64,000 nucleotides of DNA from Myxococcus sp. RHSTA-1-4. Lineage in GTDB: Bacteria > Myxococcota > Myxococcia > Myxococcales > Myxococcaceae. The notes under the pieces are model-generated. The model did no database searches. It was not told where the DNA came from and saw only the letters and a list, made by a program, of their open reading frames with translations. Made by a program: the position numbers and the translations under genes. How positions within the stretch are numbered: position 1 is the first letter of the stretch; each line of letters starts with the position of its first letter. Shown piece by piece: positions 8,999 through 16,540 of this stretch. The stretch covers positions 1 to 64,000 of the forward strand of contig NZ_JAIQDG010000026.1 in NCBI RefSeq assembly GCF_020037125.1, in the 5' to 3' direction.

Positions 8999-9346
8999 AT
9001 GGCACCCTCGGACCGTGAGCGGACGGACTCCCCTTCCTGGACGTTCCTCACCAACCACGCCCACGTGCTGCTGTGCATCGCCGCGGACCCCGAGGTCCGC
9101 CTGCGCGACGTGGCCGTGCGAGTGGGCATCACCGAGCGCGCCGTCCAGCGCATCGTCAGTGACCTGGAGGAGGCGGGCTACCTGCGACGCGAGCGCGAGG
9201 GGCGCCGCAACCGCTACACCATCGCCAGGGAGCTGCCCCTGCGCCACCCCGTCGAGCGGCACCGCAGCGTATCCGCGCTCCTCTCCCTGGTGGAGGAGGA
9301 GCAGCCTCCCCCCTCCCAGCCCTCGCGCGGGCGCGCCAGGCGCTGA
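8999..9346 (+). CDS. Small winged-helix transcriptional regulator (MarR/ArsR-like)
   Basis: A 115-residue protein with one DNA-binding winged helix: ANHAHVLLCIAADPEVRLRDVA (helix 1-2), VGITERAVQRIVSDLEEAGYLRR (recognition helix) and EREGRRNRYTI (wing). The short Pro/Arg tail has no ligand-binding domain. The start is uncertain: GTG at 8987 or ATG at 8999, neither with a strong binding site. It lies 35 bp after the beta-sandwich gene and may be cotranscribed. Its stop faces the aminopeptidase stop. The target is unknown. Confidence 0.8.
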   Translation: MAPSDRERTDSPSWTFLTNHAHVLLCIAADPEVRLRDVAVRVGITERAVQRIVSDLEEAGYLRREREGRRNRYTIARELPLRHPVERHRSVSALLSLVEEEQPPPSQPSRGRARR

Positions 9347-9361
9347 AGCCGCGAAGCGAGG

Positions 9362-10753
9362 CTACCGCCCCGCCATGACGGCCTCGACGTCCGAGGCCTC
9401 CTTCGGGATGGCGGCGGTGAGCACCTCGTGGCCCTCCGCCGTGACGAGCACGTCGTCCTCGACGCGGATGCCCCGCACGTCCGAGTAGCGGGCCAGCACC
9501 TCGCGATTCAGCCGGTCCCCCGCGCGCGCGGTGAGGCGCGCGTCCTCCAGGATGGCGGGCACCCGGTACACGCCGGGCTCAATCGTCACCGCCATGCCGG
9601 GCTCCAAATCCCGGTCCAGCCGCAGGTACCGGTGGCCGAACTCCTTCGAGCGCACGCGCCCCGGCGCATAGCCGGCCCGGTCTCCCAGGTCCTCCATGTC
9701 GTGCACGTCCAGCCCCAGCAGGTGGCCGATGCCATGGGGGAACAGCAGCGCGGTGAGGCCGTCCACCACCAGCTCCTCCGGGTCGCCACGGAGGATGCCG
9801 AGCGCCACCAGCCCGCGCGCCATCTCCCGGTGCGCGGCGAGGTGCACGTCCCGGTAGCGCACGCCCGGCCGCACCGCGGAGATGCTCGCCTTCTGCGCCC
9901 GCAGCACCACCTCGTACAGCTCGCGCTGCGTCGTGCTGAAGCGCCCCGTCACCGGCCACGTGCGCGTCACGTCACACGCGAAGCCGCCGGGGCTCTCGCC
10001 GCCCACGTCCGCCAGCAGCAGGTCTCCCTCGCGCAGCGCGTGGTGGTACTTCAGGTTGTGCAGCACCTCGCCGTGCACGGTGACGATGGGCTGGTACGCC
10101 GGGCGCACGTCGCGCGCGAGGAACTCCGTCTCCATCGCCGCGCGCACCGCCGCCTCGCGCAGGCCCGGCCGTGTCGCGCGCATGCCCGCCAGGTGTGCAT
10201 GGACCGTGACGTCCGCGGCCTGCCGCAGCTGCGCCACCGCGGCGGCGTCGTGGCGCAGGCGCAGCGCAATCACCGCGTCCGCCAGCGGCTCGTCCACCGG
10301 GAACAGCCGTCCGGGCCACACCTCGCGGCCGAGCAGCCCCGTCAGGTCCGCGCACGTCTCCAGGTCCGGCGTGGGCAGCGTGGCCACCGGCCGCGTCTTC
10401 GTGGCCCTGGCCAGCGCCTCGGGCAGCGCGGCGCGCGAGCGCACCGGGCAGCCCGTCCGCTCCGCGATTTCGGCGAAGCCGGGCACCGCGCCATCCCACA
10501 GCGCGTCGTCGGGGCCGGGCTCGGGCTGGTACAGCGTCCACGACTCGCCGTCGTAGAAGCCCATGCCGTCCGGCGCCGCCAGCCCGAAGAAGTAGAGGAA
10601 GTGGCTGGCCGCGCGGAAGGGGAACTGGTCCGCGGCGTAGTTGCGTGGGCGCGGGCGGCTCGACGCCAGCACGGCGGGGGCGCTGCCCAGGGCGCGGGCC
10701 AGCAGCTCGCGGCGCCGGACGAGGGCGGCGCGCTCGGAGGAGTCAGGAAGCAT
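9362..10753 (-). CDS. pepP: Xaa-Pro aminopeptidase (M24, aminopeptidase P type)
   Basis: A 463-residue cytoplasmic metallopeptidase that removes N-terminal residues before proline. The N-terminal creatinase-like domain (residues 1-170) has the typical NYAADQFPFRAASHFLYFFG. The C-terminal pita-bread domain shows all five metal ligands: Asp in LLLADVGGES, Asp in ACDVTRTW, His in GIGHLLGLD, Glu in VTIEPGVY and Glu in IRVEDDVLVT. Its length is normal for the family. It lies 18 bp after the last response regulator of the two-component chain on the same strand, so it may be the distal gene of that transcript, although a functional link is not evident. Confidence 0.92.
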   Translation of the reverse strand: MLPDSSERAALVRRRELLARALGSAPAVLASSRPRPRNYAADQFPFRAASHFLYFFGLAAPDGMGFYDGESWTLYQPEPGPDDALWDGAVPGFAEIAERTGCPVRSRAALPEALARATKTRPVATLPTPDLETCADLTGLLGREVWPGRLFPVDEPLADAVIALRLRHDAAAVAQLRQAADVTVHAHLAGMRATRPGLREAAVRAAMETEFLARDVRPAYQPIVTVHGEVLHNLKYHHALREGDLLLADVGGESPGGFACDVTRTWPVTGRFSTTQRELYEVVLRAQKASISAVRPGVRYRDVHLAAHREMARGLVALGILRGDPEELVVDGLTALLFPHGIGHLLGLDVHDMEDLGDRAGYAPGRVRSKEFGHRYLRLDRDLEPGMAVTIEPGVYRVPAILEDARLTARAGDRLNREVLARYSDVRGIRVEDDVLVTAEGHEVLTAAIPKEASDVEAVMAGR

Positions 10754-10771
10754 GAAGGGAGGAGCCCCGGC

Positions 10772-11152
10772 TCAGGCGCCCAGCGGACGCTGGGGCAGCA
10801 GCTTGAAGAGGAAGGCCAGCAGGTCGTCGAAGTGGCCGCCCTTGCGGAACACCGCGTCCACCGGCATGTCGATTTTGCCGTCATGGCCGGTGACGAAGAC
10901 CACCTTGGTCTTCGGCATGTGGTGGCGCACCAGCGGAATCAGCCCGGTGCCGAAGCCGTCCCCCAGGCTCTGGTCCAGCAGCACCGCGTCGTAGGCGCGC
11001 GGCCGGTTCAGCAGGCCGGCGGCCTCCGAGTAGGAGCCGGCAGTCACGACGGCGAAGCCCGCGTCCTCCAGCAGCGCGGCGAGCGTCATCCGGTTGGACG
11101 GGTCGTCCTCCACCAGCAGCAGGCAGCGTCCGAAGGTCCAGCTCGTCTCCAT
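10772..11152 (-). CDS. Single-domain response regulator
   Basis: A 126-residue receiver domain without output domain. It shows the acidic pair (LLLVEDDPSN), the phospho-acceptor Asp in YDAVLLDQSLGDG, Thr in VVFVTGHDG and a switch Lys in VFRKGG. The ATG overlaps the stop of the upstream kinase gene by ATGA, so translation is coupled. It is probably phosphorylated by that kinase and acts through protein contacts. The upstream frame extends further but contains no receiver sequence. Confidence 0.87.
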   Translation of the reverse strand: METSWTFGRCLLLVEDDPSNRMTLAALLEDAGFAVVTAGSYSEAAGLLNRPRAYDAVLLDQSLGDGFGTGLIPLVRHHMPKTKVVFVTGHDGKIDMPVDAVFRKGGHFDDLLAFLFKLLPQRPLGA

Positions 11153-11892
11153 CACTTGCTCCCCTGATTCTCGTCGCGGCCCACGGGCCTCGAGGCGGCC
11201 CCCGCCTCCACTCCGGTGAACAGGACTTCCACGAACGTGCCCCCCGAGGGGCCGGCCCCCAGGTCCACCTTCCAGCCATGCCGCTGCGCCATCCGGTGGA
11301 CGATGCTCAGCCCCAGCCCCGCGTGGCCGGGACGCGTCGTGAAGAAGGGCTCGAAGGCCCGCGAATACGCCTCCGGCGCCAGTCCCTCGCCCGTGTCCTC
11401 CACCCGCAGACACACCCCGTCATCCTCCACGTCCCGGGTGCGGACGGTGAGCGTGCCGCCACGGGGCATGGCCTCCACGGCGTTGTCCACGAGGCAGGTC
11501 ACCAGCACCGCCAGGTCCTCCACGTCCAGCGCCACCTCGCCCTTCTCCGTCAGCTCCCGCTCCAGCCGCACGCCCTCGGGCAGGTCCGCCTGGGCCAGCG
11601 CCCGCTCCACCCCGTCGCGCGGGTGGCAGTGGGGCCTGGGGCCCCCGCTGGCCGGCGGGCTCCGCTTGGAGAGCAGCTCCTCGGCGGAGGCCAGCTCCTT
11701 CTCGATGAGCTGGAAGAAGGTCTCCACGCGGGGGTCCGCGGTCCACGCCTCCGTCTTCTTCATCTGCCGCATCAGATAGAAGGCGGCGTTGCGGATGCTG
11801 GCGAGCTTGTTGCGCAAGTCGTGCCGCAGCGTCGACGCCACCACATCCGCCACCGCGGCCCGCTCCCGCGACTGCAGCTCTCCCCGTCCCAT
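11152..11892 (-). CDS. Soluble histidine kinase, short
   Basis: A 246-residue protein with no membrane segment or sensor domain. A dimerisation/phospho-acceptor helix carries the H-box TLRHDLRNKLASIRNAAFYL (residues about 20-42). The ATPase domain has the N-box VDNAVEAMPRGG, G1 VEDTGEGLAP, F-box FEPFFTT and G2 GHAGLGLSIV. With no sensory input of its own, it may receive input from the double receiver protein encoded 3 bp upstream. It is coupled by ATGA to the downstream receiver. Confidence 0.88.
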   Translation of the reverse strand: MGRGELQSRERAAVADVVASTLRHDLRNKLASIRNAAFYLMRQMKKTEAWTADPRVETFFQLIEKELASAEELLSKRSPPASGGPRPHCHPRDGVERALAQADLPEGVRLERELTEKGEVALDVEDLAVLVTCLVDNAVEAMPRGGTLTVRTRDVEDDGVCLRVEDTGEGLAPEAYSRAFEPFFTTRPGHAGLGLSIVHRMAQRHGWKVDLGAGPSGGTFVEVLFTGVEAGAASRPVGRDENQGSK

Positions 11893-11895
11893 CCG

Positions 11896-12657
11896 TCAGT
11901 TCCTCGCGCCGGCGGGCCCCCGCGGCTGGCCTCGCACCCGGGCAATCGCCTGCACCAGCTCACGCAGCGGTACCGGCTTCGTCATACACACCACCGCCCC
12001 CTGGGCCGCCACCCGGCGCAGCATCTCCGGCACCACGTGGCCGGACATGGCGATGACCGCCACGGACAGGTCCGCCTCGCGCACCTTCGTCACCAGCTCC
12101 GGCCCGCTCATCTCCGGCATCACCAGGTCCAGCACGCACACGTCGTACAAGCCCGAGCGCAGGGAGGTGAGCGCCTCCTCCCCGCTGTACACGGCGCGCG
12201 CCCGCAGCCCCACCGTGCTCAGCGCCCGCACCATGGCCCGGGCCACCGGCTCCGTGTCGTCCACCACCAGAATCTGCGGGGCGCGGACGGCCCGGAGAAT
12301 CGTGTCCAGCGCGTGCGCCACGTCGAAGGGCTTGGGCAGCACGGTGAAGGCGCCCTCGGCGAGCGCGTCGTCCACCAGCTCCTCCGCCGTGAAGGCCGTC
12401 ATCAGCACCACCGGCATGTCCGGGCGGTCCTGCTTGATTCGGCGCAGCAGGTCCACCCCGTGCAGGCCGGGCATGCGGATGTCCGTGAGCACCACGTCCA
12501 CCGACTGCTCACTCAGGAGCTTGAGGGCGTCCTCGGCGGAGGCGGCCTCCAGCACGGTGTGGCCCTCCAGCTCCAGGTTGGCCGCGAGGGTGATGCGGAG
12601 CGACTCCTCGTCGTCGACCAGCAGGATGCGAGCGGGGACCACTTCCACTTCCTCCAT
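11896..12657 (-). CDS. Double-receiver response regulator
   Basis: A 253-residue protein made of two receiver domains in tandem (about 8-122 and 130-245). Receiver 1 has LLVDDEES, phospho-Asp in VVLTDIRMPG, Thr in VLMTAFTAEE and Lys in VLPKPFD. Receiver 2 has LVVDDTEP, Asp in VCVLDLVMPE, Ser in IAMSGH and Lys in CMTKPVP. No DNA-binding output is present, so it probably relays phosphate between kinases. The ATG at 12657 overlaps the stop of the membrane kinase gene (GTGATG context; a GTG one codon earlier is possible). Confidence 0.9.
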   Translation of the reverse strand: MEEVEVVPARILLVDDEESLRITLAANLELEGHTVLEAASAEDALKLLSEQSVDVVLTDIRMPGLHGVDLLRRIKQDRPDMPVVLMTAFTAEELVDDALAEGAFTVLPKPFDVAHALDTILRAVRAPQILVVDDTEPVARAMVRALSTVGLRARAVYSGEEALTSLRSGLYDVCVLDLVMPEMSGPELVTKVREADLSVAVIAMSGHVVPEMLRRVAAQGAVVCMTKPVPLRELVQAIARVRGQPRGPAGARN

Positions 12658-14081
12658 CACGCGGCCTGTGCCGCCGCGGACGCGGGGAGCTGGATGACGA
12701 ACTCGCTGCCCCGCCCCGCCTCGCTGCGCACAGAGATTGTGCCCCCGTGACGTTGCACCATGTTGGCGACAATCGCCAGTCCCAAGCCGGTTCCACGCGT
12801 CTTGGTGGTGAACAGGGGCTCGAAAATCTTCGGAAGTACGTCCGGAGGGATGCCAGAACCGTCATCCACCACGCGGACGCACCAGGGGCCTGCCTCGCCG
12901 CCTTCCGCCAGCACTGAAACCTGCCCCTCATGGCCGGGGGGCATGGCCTCCACCGCGTTCTGCACCAGGTTCACCAGGACCTGCCGGAACTGCTCCTTGT
13001 CCAGGCTCGGCACGGGCAGGGACTCGGGCACGCCGTTGACGATTCGGACGCCCTCGCGCTGGGGCACCACGCCAATGGCCTCGTCCACCAGCGGACGCAG
13101 CGGGCAGGGCTGGAGCGCGGGCGGGCGCTCGCGGGCGAAGTCGAGCAGGTCGGAGATGATTTTGGCGCAGGCGTTCAGCTCGCGCTCCATGACGCCCATG
13201 AACTGGGAGACGCGCGGGTCGTCCGGGAAGCGGGCCGCGTCCTTCGCCAGCTTGCGGGACAGGTAGGCGTGGGCGTTGCGCACGGCGGCCAGCGGGTTGC
13301 GCAGCTCGTGGCCCACGCTGGCGGCGAGCTGGCCGACGGCCGCCAGCTTCTCCACCCGGATGAGGTGCTCCTGGAAGCCGCCCAGCTCGCGGAGGGCCCG
13401 GTCCAGCTCGCGCGCCTTGGCGCCCTCGCGCTCACGCGCCAGCTCCAGCTCCGCGCGGCGCACCGCCACCTCGCGCTGCTCGCGCCACGCCCCCCGGCAG
13501 AAGTACACCTGCAGCACGTCGAAGGCGGCAATCCACAGGACATGCTCCAGCGGACGCCACCACCCCGGCTCGGACACGCCGTAGAGGGACTCCGGCCACC
13601 ACGTGCCCCTCAGGACGAGGTCCGCGAGGAGGGCGGCGCTCGCGGACAGCAGCACCCGCGGGTCCCGGTACAGGGCGAGCAGGGCCAGCGAGGCGAAGAT
13701 GTGGAAGTGCGCCTCGATGCGGCCACCCGACAGGTGGATGAGCAGCGCGGACCAGAGCGCCTGGCACACCGCGATGACGTGGCGGGTGAGCACGGCGCCG
13801 GGGCGCCAGCGGGCCAGGGCGATGGGCACGCCCGCGAGGACCGCGCCCAGCAGGACGGCGGTGTGGACGAAGGAGACGTCGACGAGGCGCGGCAGCCCGG
13901 CCCAGGCCCGGGGAGACCACACCACCGCCACGAGGATGGCGAGCGCCCACTGCGCCAGCATCACCCCCGAGAAGAGCCGGTCCGTGCGGCTGCGCACCAG
14001 GGACAGGTACTCGCCGAGCAGCAGCGCCGCGCGCTCCTTCAGTGCCCCTCTCGGGCTGGCTTCCTCCAGGACCTGGCTCAT
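12657..14081 (-). CDS. Membrane-bound sensor histidine kinase
   Basis: A 474-residue kinase. The N-terminal 200 residues contain five or six hydrophobic helices (e.g. VMLAQWALAILVAVVW, LLGAVLAGVPIALARW, IFASLALLALY), a short-loop membrane sensor. A coiled-coil linker leads to the phospho-acceptor helix with H-box SVGHELRNPLAAVRNAHAYL (about residue 262). The ATPase domain shows NLVQNAVEAMPPG, VDDGSGIPPDV, IFEPLFTTKTRGTGLGLAIV. It is the only membrane kinase of the chain and probably its signal entry point. Its ATG overlaps the stop of a short upstream frame (14078-14278). Confidence 0.92.
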   Translation of the reverse strand: MSQVLEEASPRGALKERAALLLGEYLSLVRSRTDRLFSGVMLAQWALAILVAVVWSPRAWAGLPRLVDVSFVHTAVLLGAVLAGVPIALARWRPGAVLTRHVIAVCQALWSALLIHLSGGRIEAHFHIFASLALLALYRDPRVLLSASAALLADLVLRGTWWPESLYGVSEPGWWRPLEHVLWIAAFDVLQVYFCRGAWREQREVAVRRAELELAREREGAKARELDRALRELGGFQEHLIRVEKLAAVGQLAASVGHELRNPLAAVRNAHAYLSRKLAKDAARFPDDPRVSQFMGVMERELNACAKIISDLLDFARERPPALQPCPLRPLVDEAIGVVPQREGVRIVNGVPESLPVPSLDKEQFRQVLVNLVQNAVEAMPPGHEGQVSVLAEGGEAGPWCVRVVDDGSGIPPDVLPKIFEPLFTTKTRGTGLGLAIVANMVQRHGGTISVRSEAGRGSEFVIQLPASAAAQAA

Positions 14082-14278
14082 CGGGTGACTCCCGCCCGGG
14101 CCGAGGGCGGTACCTCCGCATCATAGAGGAACACGCCGGAGCAGGTGGCCCTCCCGGGGGGGCGAGCCTGCTCGCCTCCTCCCGCGGGGAACACGGAGGA
14201 AGCGCGCGACGGCTCGCCCGCCTTCCCTTCCGGATTCACGGGCCCGCGCGGCCCGGCCGGGTGGAGCGGCGGCGTCAT
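14078..14278 (-). CDS. Possible 66-aa small protein coupling two signalling genes
   Basis: This short frame fills the 193-bp gap between the first response regulator and the membrane kinase. Its ATG overlaps the upstream stop by ATGA, and its own stop overlaps the kinase ATG by ATGA. About 80 percent of third positions are G or C. The product is Pro/Gly/Ala-rich with no recognisable domain (MTPPLHPAGPRGP... to ...PPSARAGVTR). Double coupling suggests that it is translated, perhaps only to keep ribosomes moving between the two genes. It could also be a chance frame in GC-rich DNA. Confidence 0.4.
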   Translation of the reverse strand: MTPPLHPAGPRGPVNPEGKAGEPSRASSVFPAGGGEQARPPGRATCSGVFLYDAEVPPSARAGVTR

Positions 14279-14715
14279 CGCGCGCCCCGCTTGCGCACGG
14301 CCAGCCCGGAGGTGATGAGGCTCATCTCCCGCTTGAGGCGGGTGGCCTCCGCCGCGCGGCGGATCATCGCGATGAGCTCGGCGGGCTGGTAGGGCTTGAG
14401 CACCAGGTAGAAGAGGCTCTGGGCCTGCTGCTGCGGGTCCTTGCGGTCCAGGTACTCGCGGTAGCCGGTGACGAGCACTCCGGCGAGGTGCGGCTGCAGC
14501 CGCGTCGCCTCGCGCAACAGCTCGATGCCATTGCGCCCCGGCATGTGGAAGTCGGTGCAGACGACGTCGAAGCGCCGGAGGAACAGCAACCGCAACGCCG
14601 AGCCCGCGTCGCGCGCGGGGTGGACGTCGAAGTCTTCGGAAAGCACGGCCGCGGTGGTGGCCAGGACGGGTTCCTCGTCTTCCACCAGCAGCACCTGGAG
14701 GCGCGGTGCGTTCAT
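14275..14715 (-). CDS. Response regulator, first gene of the two-component chain
   Basis: A 146-residue protein with one receiver domain: LLVEDEEP acidic pair, phospho-Asp in VVCTDFHMPGRNG, Thr in VLVTGYRE, Lys in LVLKPYQP. A short helical, basic C-terminal extension (MIRRAAEATRLKREMSLITSGL) is not a known output domain. The start is taken at the ATG directly before NAPRLQVLLVEDEE; an in-frame ATG 12 codons upstream cannot be excluded. It is the first cistron of the minus-strand chain that ends at 10772. Confidence 0.87.
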   Translation of the reverse strand: MNAPRLQVLLVEDEEPVLATTAAVLSEDFDVHPARDAGSALRLLFLRRFDVVCTDFHMPGRNGIELLREATRLQPHLAGVLVTGYREYLDRKDPQQQAQSLFYLVLKPYQPAELIAMIRRAAEATRLKREMSLITSGLAVRKRGAR

Positions 14716-14783
14716 TGCGTGAGCGGATGCACGATAGCGCTCACGGCCCATGCCGCGTCAGGGGGTGGGCGAGGATTTCCGGC

Positions 14784-14820
14784 CAGTCCCTGGCACCCAC
14801 CTCGGGCATGCCAGGGACTG
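14784..14820. terminator. 12-bp perfect inverted repeat downstream of the hibernation factor gene
   Basis: CAGTCCCTGGCA (14784-14795) pairs exactly with TGCCAGGGACTG (14809-14820) across a 13-nt loop. It sits 72 bp after the stop of the hibernation-factor gene and upstream of the two-component chain. There is no T-run, as is common in high-GC genomes. It probably ends the hibernation-factor transcript. Confidence 0.5.
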
Positions 14821-14891
14821 TGCACCTCTACCTACACCCTCGTGGCGGCGTGGGCATGGCCACGCTTGGAATTCGCCGCTGCCACTGTGCC

Positions 14892-15230
14892 TCACTGTCC
14901 GTGATGCGCGTGCAGCGTCTCCGCGTAGTGCTGGAGCTGGCGCCGCGCGGCCTCGAAGGCGTCCGTCACCGCCTGGTAGGCGTCCTCGTGTCCCCCGCGC
15001 TCCTCGGGGTCCCTCGCCGCCACGATGTTCTTGCCGGGCACCGTCAGGTCCACGCGCACGTGGAAGTGCTTGCCCTGCTGCTTGTGGCGGTGAGGCTCCT
15101 CCACCACCACGTGGCACCCCACGATGCCGTCGAAGAACTGCTCCAGCTTGTCCGCGTGGTCGCGGATGTGCTCGTTGAGGCCGTCGCTCGTCGCCATCCC
15201 GCGATACGTAATCTGCAGCGCTCGCTTCAT
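14892..15230 (-). CDS. hpf: Ribosome hibernation-promoting factor (HPF/RaiA family, short form)
   Basis: A 112-residue protein with the HPF/RaiA beta-alpha fold: LQITYRGMATSDGLNEHIRDHADKL, FFDGIVGCHVVVEEPHRHKQQG, HFHVRVDLTVPGKNIVAARDP, and the final helix YQAVTDAFEAARRQLQHYAE. Such proteins bind the 30S decoding region and shut down translation in starved or stressed cells. Its length fits the short form, without the C-terminal dimerisation domain of long HPF. It is a single gene between two hairpins, with a sigma-54-like promoter upstream. Confidence 0.9.
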   Translation of the reverse strand: MKRALQITYRGMATSDGLNEHIRDHADKLEQFFDGIVGCHVVVEEPHRHKQQGKHFHVRVDLTVPGKNIVAARDPEERGGHEDAYQAVTDAFEAARRQLQHYAETLHAHHGQ

Positions 15231-15286
15231 CGTCCGTCTGCCTCGGGTAGAGCCCCCTGTCGGGGCTTCGTGACGCCCTCTCTCAT

Positions 15287-15302
15287 TGCATGGACGTTGC
15301 CA
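15287..15302 (-). promoter_or_regulatory. Sigma-54-like -24/-12 promoter for the hibernation factor
   Basis: On the minus strand the sequence TGGCAACGTCCATGCA has the GG-N10-GC spacing required for RpoN promoters and matches TGGCAC-N5-TTGCA at most positions. It would start transcription about 45 nt before the ATG at 15230. A short AGCCCC/GGGGCT hairpin (15251-15267) then falls in the leader. The match is by eye; no enhancer-binding site was identified. Confidence 0.4.
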
Positions 15303-15404
15303 GCGCCAACCCCGCGAAACTCCGTGGGCACAGGCCCCCTCCCCCGCAGTGTTTGCGGCGAAATGGGACAGGGCGCAGCTCCTGCGGGGCGGAATGCCCC
15401 GCGC

Positions 15405-16412
15405 TCAACCTTCCGCGTCCACGTCCAGCACCGCCGCGCCGCGGACGTGGCCCGCACGCAGCGCGGAGAGCGCCGCGTTGGCCTCGGACAGGGGGAACAC
15501 CTGGACCTCGGTGCGCACCGGCACGCTCGGTGCGAGCGCGAGGAAGTCCAGCGCGTCCGCGCGGGTGAGGTTCGCCACCGAGCGCACCACCCGCTCCCCC
15601 CAGAGGAGCGCGTAGGGAAACGCGGGGATGTCACTCATGTGGATGCCGCCGCACACCACCACGCCGCCCTTCTCCACCGCGGCGAGCGCGACGGGCACCA
15701 GCGCCCCCACGGGGGCGAAGAGGATGGCCGCGTCCAGCGGCTCCGGCGGCGGCGTGTCCGAGCCACCCGCCCACACCGCCCCCAGCTCCCTCGCGAAGCG
15801 CTGGCCGTCCACGTCCCCCGGCCGGGTGAAGGCGAAGACGCGCCGCCCCTGGTAGCGCGCCACCTGGAGGAGCACGTGCGCCGCGGCGCCGAAGCCGTAG
15901 AGGCCCAGCCGCTCCGCGTCTCCCGTCATGCGAAGGCAGCGGAAGCCGATGAGCCCCGCGCACATCAGCGGCGCGGCGTGCACGTGCGAGTAGCCGGCCG
16001 GCAGCGGGAAGCAGAAGCGCTCGTGCGCCACCATGTACTCGGCGTAGCCCCCGTCCGCCTGGTAGCCCGTGAAGCGCGCCAGGTCGCAGAGGTTCTCCCG
16101 GCCCGAGACGCAGTAGCGGCACTGGCCACAGCTCCAGCCGAGCCACGGCACGCCCACTCGCGTGCCCTCGGGGAAGGCCCTCACACGCTCGCCCGTGCTC
16201 ACCACCGTGGCCACCACCTCGTGCCCCGGCACCAGCGGCAGCTTCGGGTGCGGCAGCTCCCCGTCCACCACGTGCAGGTCCGTGCGGCACACGGCGCAGG
16301 CATGCACCCTCAGCAGCAGTTCCTCCGGGCCGGGGCGGGGGATGGGAAGCCGCTCCTCACGCAGCGGCTGCCCTGGCGCGCGCAGCACCATCGCCCGCAT
16401 GCTCTCTTCCAT
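15405..16412 (-). CDS. Zinc-dependent alcohol dehydrogenase (MDR family)
   Basis: A 335-residue medium-chain dehydrogenase. Catalytic zinc ligands are Cys in HACAVCRTDLH and His-Glu in VPGHEVV. The structural zinc site is the four-Cys lobe CGQCRYCVSGRENLC. The Rossmann domain is present (LGLYGFGAAAHVLLQVARYQG), although GFGAAA departs from the usual GxGxxG. The family oxidises alcohols or reduces aldehydes with NAD(P). The start is chosen for AGGGAGCGGCCG before the ATG; ATG at 16400 is the alternative. It is a single gene. Confidence 0.9.
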   Translation of the reverse strand: MEESMRAMVLRAPGQPLREERLPIPRPGPEELLLRVHACAVCRTDLHVVDGELPHPKLPLVPGHEVVATVVSTGERVRAFPEGTRVGVPWLGWSCGQCRYCVSGRENLCDLARFTGYQADGGYAEYMVAHERFCFPLPAGYSHVHAAPLMCAGLIGFRCLRMTGDAERLGLYGFGAAAHVLLQVARYQGRRVFAFTRPGDVDGQRFARELGAVWAGGSDTPPPEPLDAAILFAPVGALVPVALAAVEKGGVVVCGGIHMSDIPAFPYALLWGERVVRSVANLTRADALDFLALAPSVPVRTEVQVFPLSEANAALSALRAGHVRGAAVLDVDAEG

Positions 16413-16509
16413 CGGCCGCTCCCTCGCGCCACGTGCTCGCGGGCGCTTCGAGGGAGAAAATGGTGACGCCCGAGGCGCGGTGAAGCGCACCCCGGGCGCC
16501 GGTCAGGTG

Positions 16510-16528
16510 GGCGGCGGAGTACGCCGCC
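16510..16528. terminator. Hairpin GGCGGCG-N5-CGCCGCC
   Basis: A perfect 7-bp inverted repeat with a 5-nt loop, 12 bp downstream of the surface-repeat gene stop on the minus strand. It is a plausible terminator without a T-run. Confidence 0.4.
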
Positions 16529-16540
16529 AGGACGCTCGTG

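Noticed and set aside
9362..11167. 579-codon plus-strand frame opposite the aminopeptidase
   Set aside because: The minus-strand gene has all metal-binding motifs; the plus frame is His/Arg/Val-rich with no domain.
14082..15404. RNA gene suggested by the strong hairpins around the hibernation factor
   Set aside because: Only simple stems were seen; no conserved RNA family structure could be supported.
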